Source of the DNA: an uncultured Bacteroidota bacterium
Lineage (GTDB): Bacteria > Bacteroidota > Bacteroidia > Chitinophagales > Saprospiraceae
Direction of reading: 5' to 3'
NCBI GenBank assembly: GCA_937926185.1
Contig: CALEYM010000156.1
Coordinates: 1 to 6,380 of the forward strand
DNA length: 6,380 nucleotides
Each line of letters begins with the position of its first letter. Position 1 is the first letter of the stretch. The notes under the pieces were generated by a model. That model made no database searches, had not been told where the DNA came from, and was given only the letters and a program-made list of their open reading frames with translations. The position numbers were made by a program, and so were the translations under genes. Of the stretch, positions 6,304-6,380 are shown piece after piece.

Positions 6304-6331
6304 AATGTAAGAGAAAAGCAAATGCCCCAAT
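6302..6331 (-). promoter_or_regulatory. Bacteroidota-type promoter of the secreted-protein gene
   Basis: On the minus strand TACATTTG (complement of 6302-6309) matches the Bacteroidota -7 consensus TAnnTTTG exactly. ATTG (complement of 6328-6331) lies 18 bp upstream and matches three of four bases of the -33 TTTG element. Transcription would start near 6295, giving a leader of roughly 55 nt before the ATG at 6239. This also supports the shorter start chosen for that gene. Confidence 0.55.
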
Positions 6332-6334
6332 CCA

Positions 6335-6345
6335 AACCGGTTAAT
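6335..6345. promoter_or_regulatory. Second AACCGGTTAAT copy, just upstream of the -33 element
   Basis: AACCGGTT (6335-6342) is an 8-bp palindrome followed by AAT, an 11-bp match to the leader copy at 6253-6263. It begins four bases upstream of the -33 element of the promoter at 6302-6331. The rest of the sequence to the window end (6346-6380) shows nothing I can assign. Confidence 0.45.
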
Positions 6346-6380
6346 TTGTTTGCCCCTCAGCGGTTTTTCCATCCCGGCCT

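Noticed and set aside
6240..6335. N-terminal extension of the small secreted protein to an ATG at 6333-6335
   Set aside because: It would place 32 residues before a classic signal peptide and would put a good promoter and two palindromes inside the coding region; the start at 6237-6239 explains everything better.
6283..6372. A 29-codon minus-strand frame starting MEKPLRGK and ending at a TAA in the promoter region
   Set aside because: It runs through the predicted promoter and start-site palindrome, has no ribosome binding site and no support beyond an open frame of chance length.
6357..6380. Possible C-terminal tail (PGWKNR then TGA) of an upstream minus-strand gene
   Set aside because: Only seven codons are visible at the window edge; any random frame could give this.

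Overview
The window comes from a Bacteroidota bacterium. Three features point there: a TonB-dependent receptor with an N-terminal CarboxypepD_reg-like domain, a secreted protein with a C-terminal type IX secretion (T9SS type A) sorting domain, and genes that mostly lack a strong Shine-Dalgarno sequence but carry a Bacteroidota-type TAnnTTTG -7 promoter box. The protein style (moderately high GC coding DNA, large TonB-dependent receptor, T9SS cargo) would suit the Saprospiria/Lewinella side of the phylum, but this placement is an impression, not something the sequence proves.

All four convincing genes lie on the minus strand, so they read from right to left. They are: a small secreted protein of unknown function (5643-6239); an OmpR/PhoB-type response regulator (4881-5558); a 974-residue TonB-dependent outer-membrane receptor (1849-4773); and a 563-residue T9SS-exported alpha/beta-hydrolase-fold protein (107-1798). 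The gaps are 84, 107 and 50 bp. The receptor and hydrolase are the most likely to be co-transcribed. The response regulator has no histidine kinase beside it in the window. At the left edge (1-86) is a short A/T- and C-rich tandem repeat array, separated from the hydrolase stop by a perfect GC-rich hairpin.

A working model, which is inference: the hydrolase-like protein is exported to the cell surface by T9SS, where it acts on or holds a ligand that the receptor imports with TonB energy; the response regulator may control the pair. The model has a complication. The nucleophile elbow of the hydrolase reads G-Q-G-T-G-G, with glycine where the catalytic serine should be, and no good catalytic histidine is visible after the acid strand. 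The protein may therefore be a catalytically dead binding protein serving the receptor, which would be an unusual arrangement.

The non-coding DNA also carries structure: three CCGG-centred palindromes spaced 40 and 42 bp apart around the promoter of the small secreted protein, a long interrupted inverted repeat running up to the response-regulator start codon, and a 7-bp inverted repeat upstream of the receptor gene.
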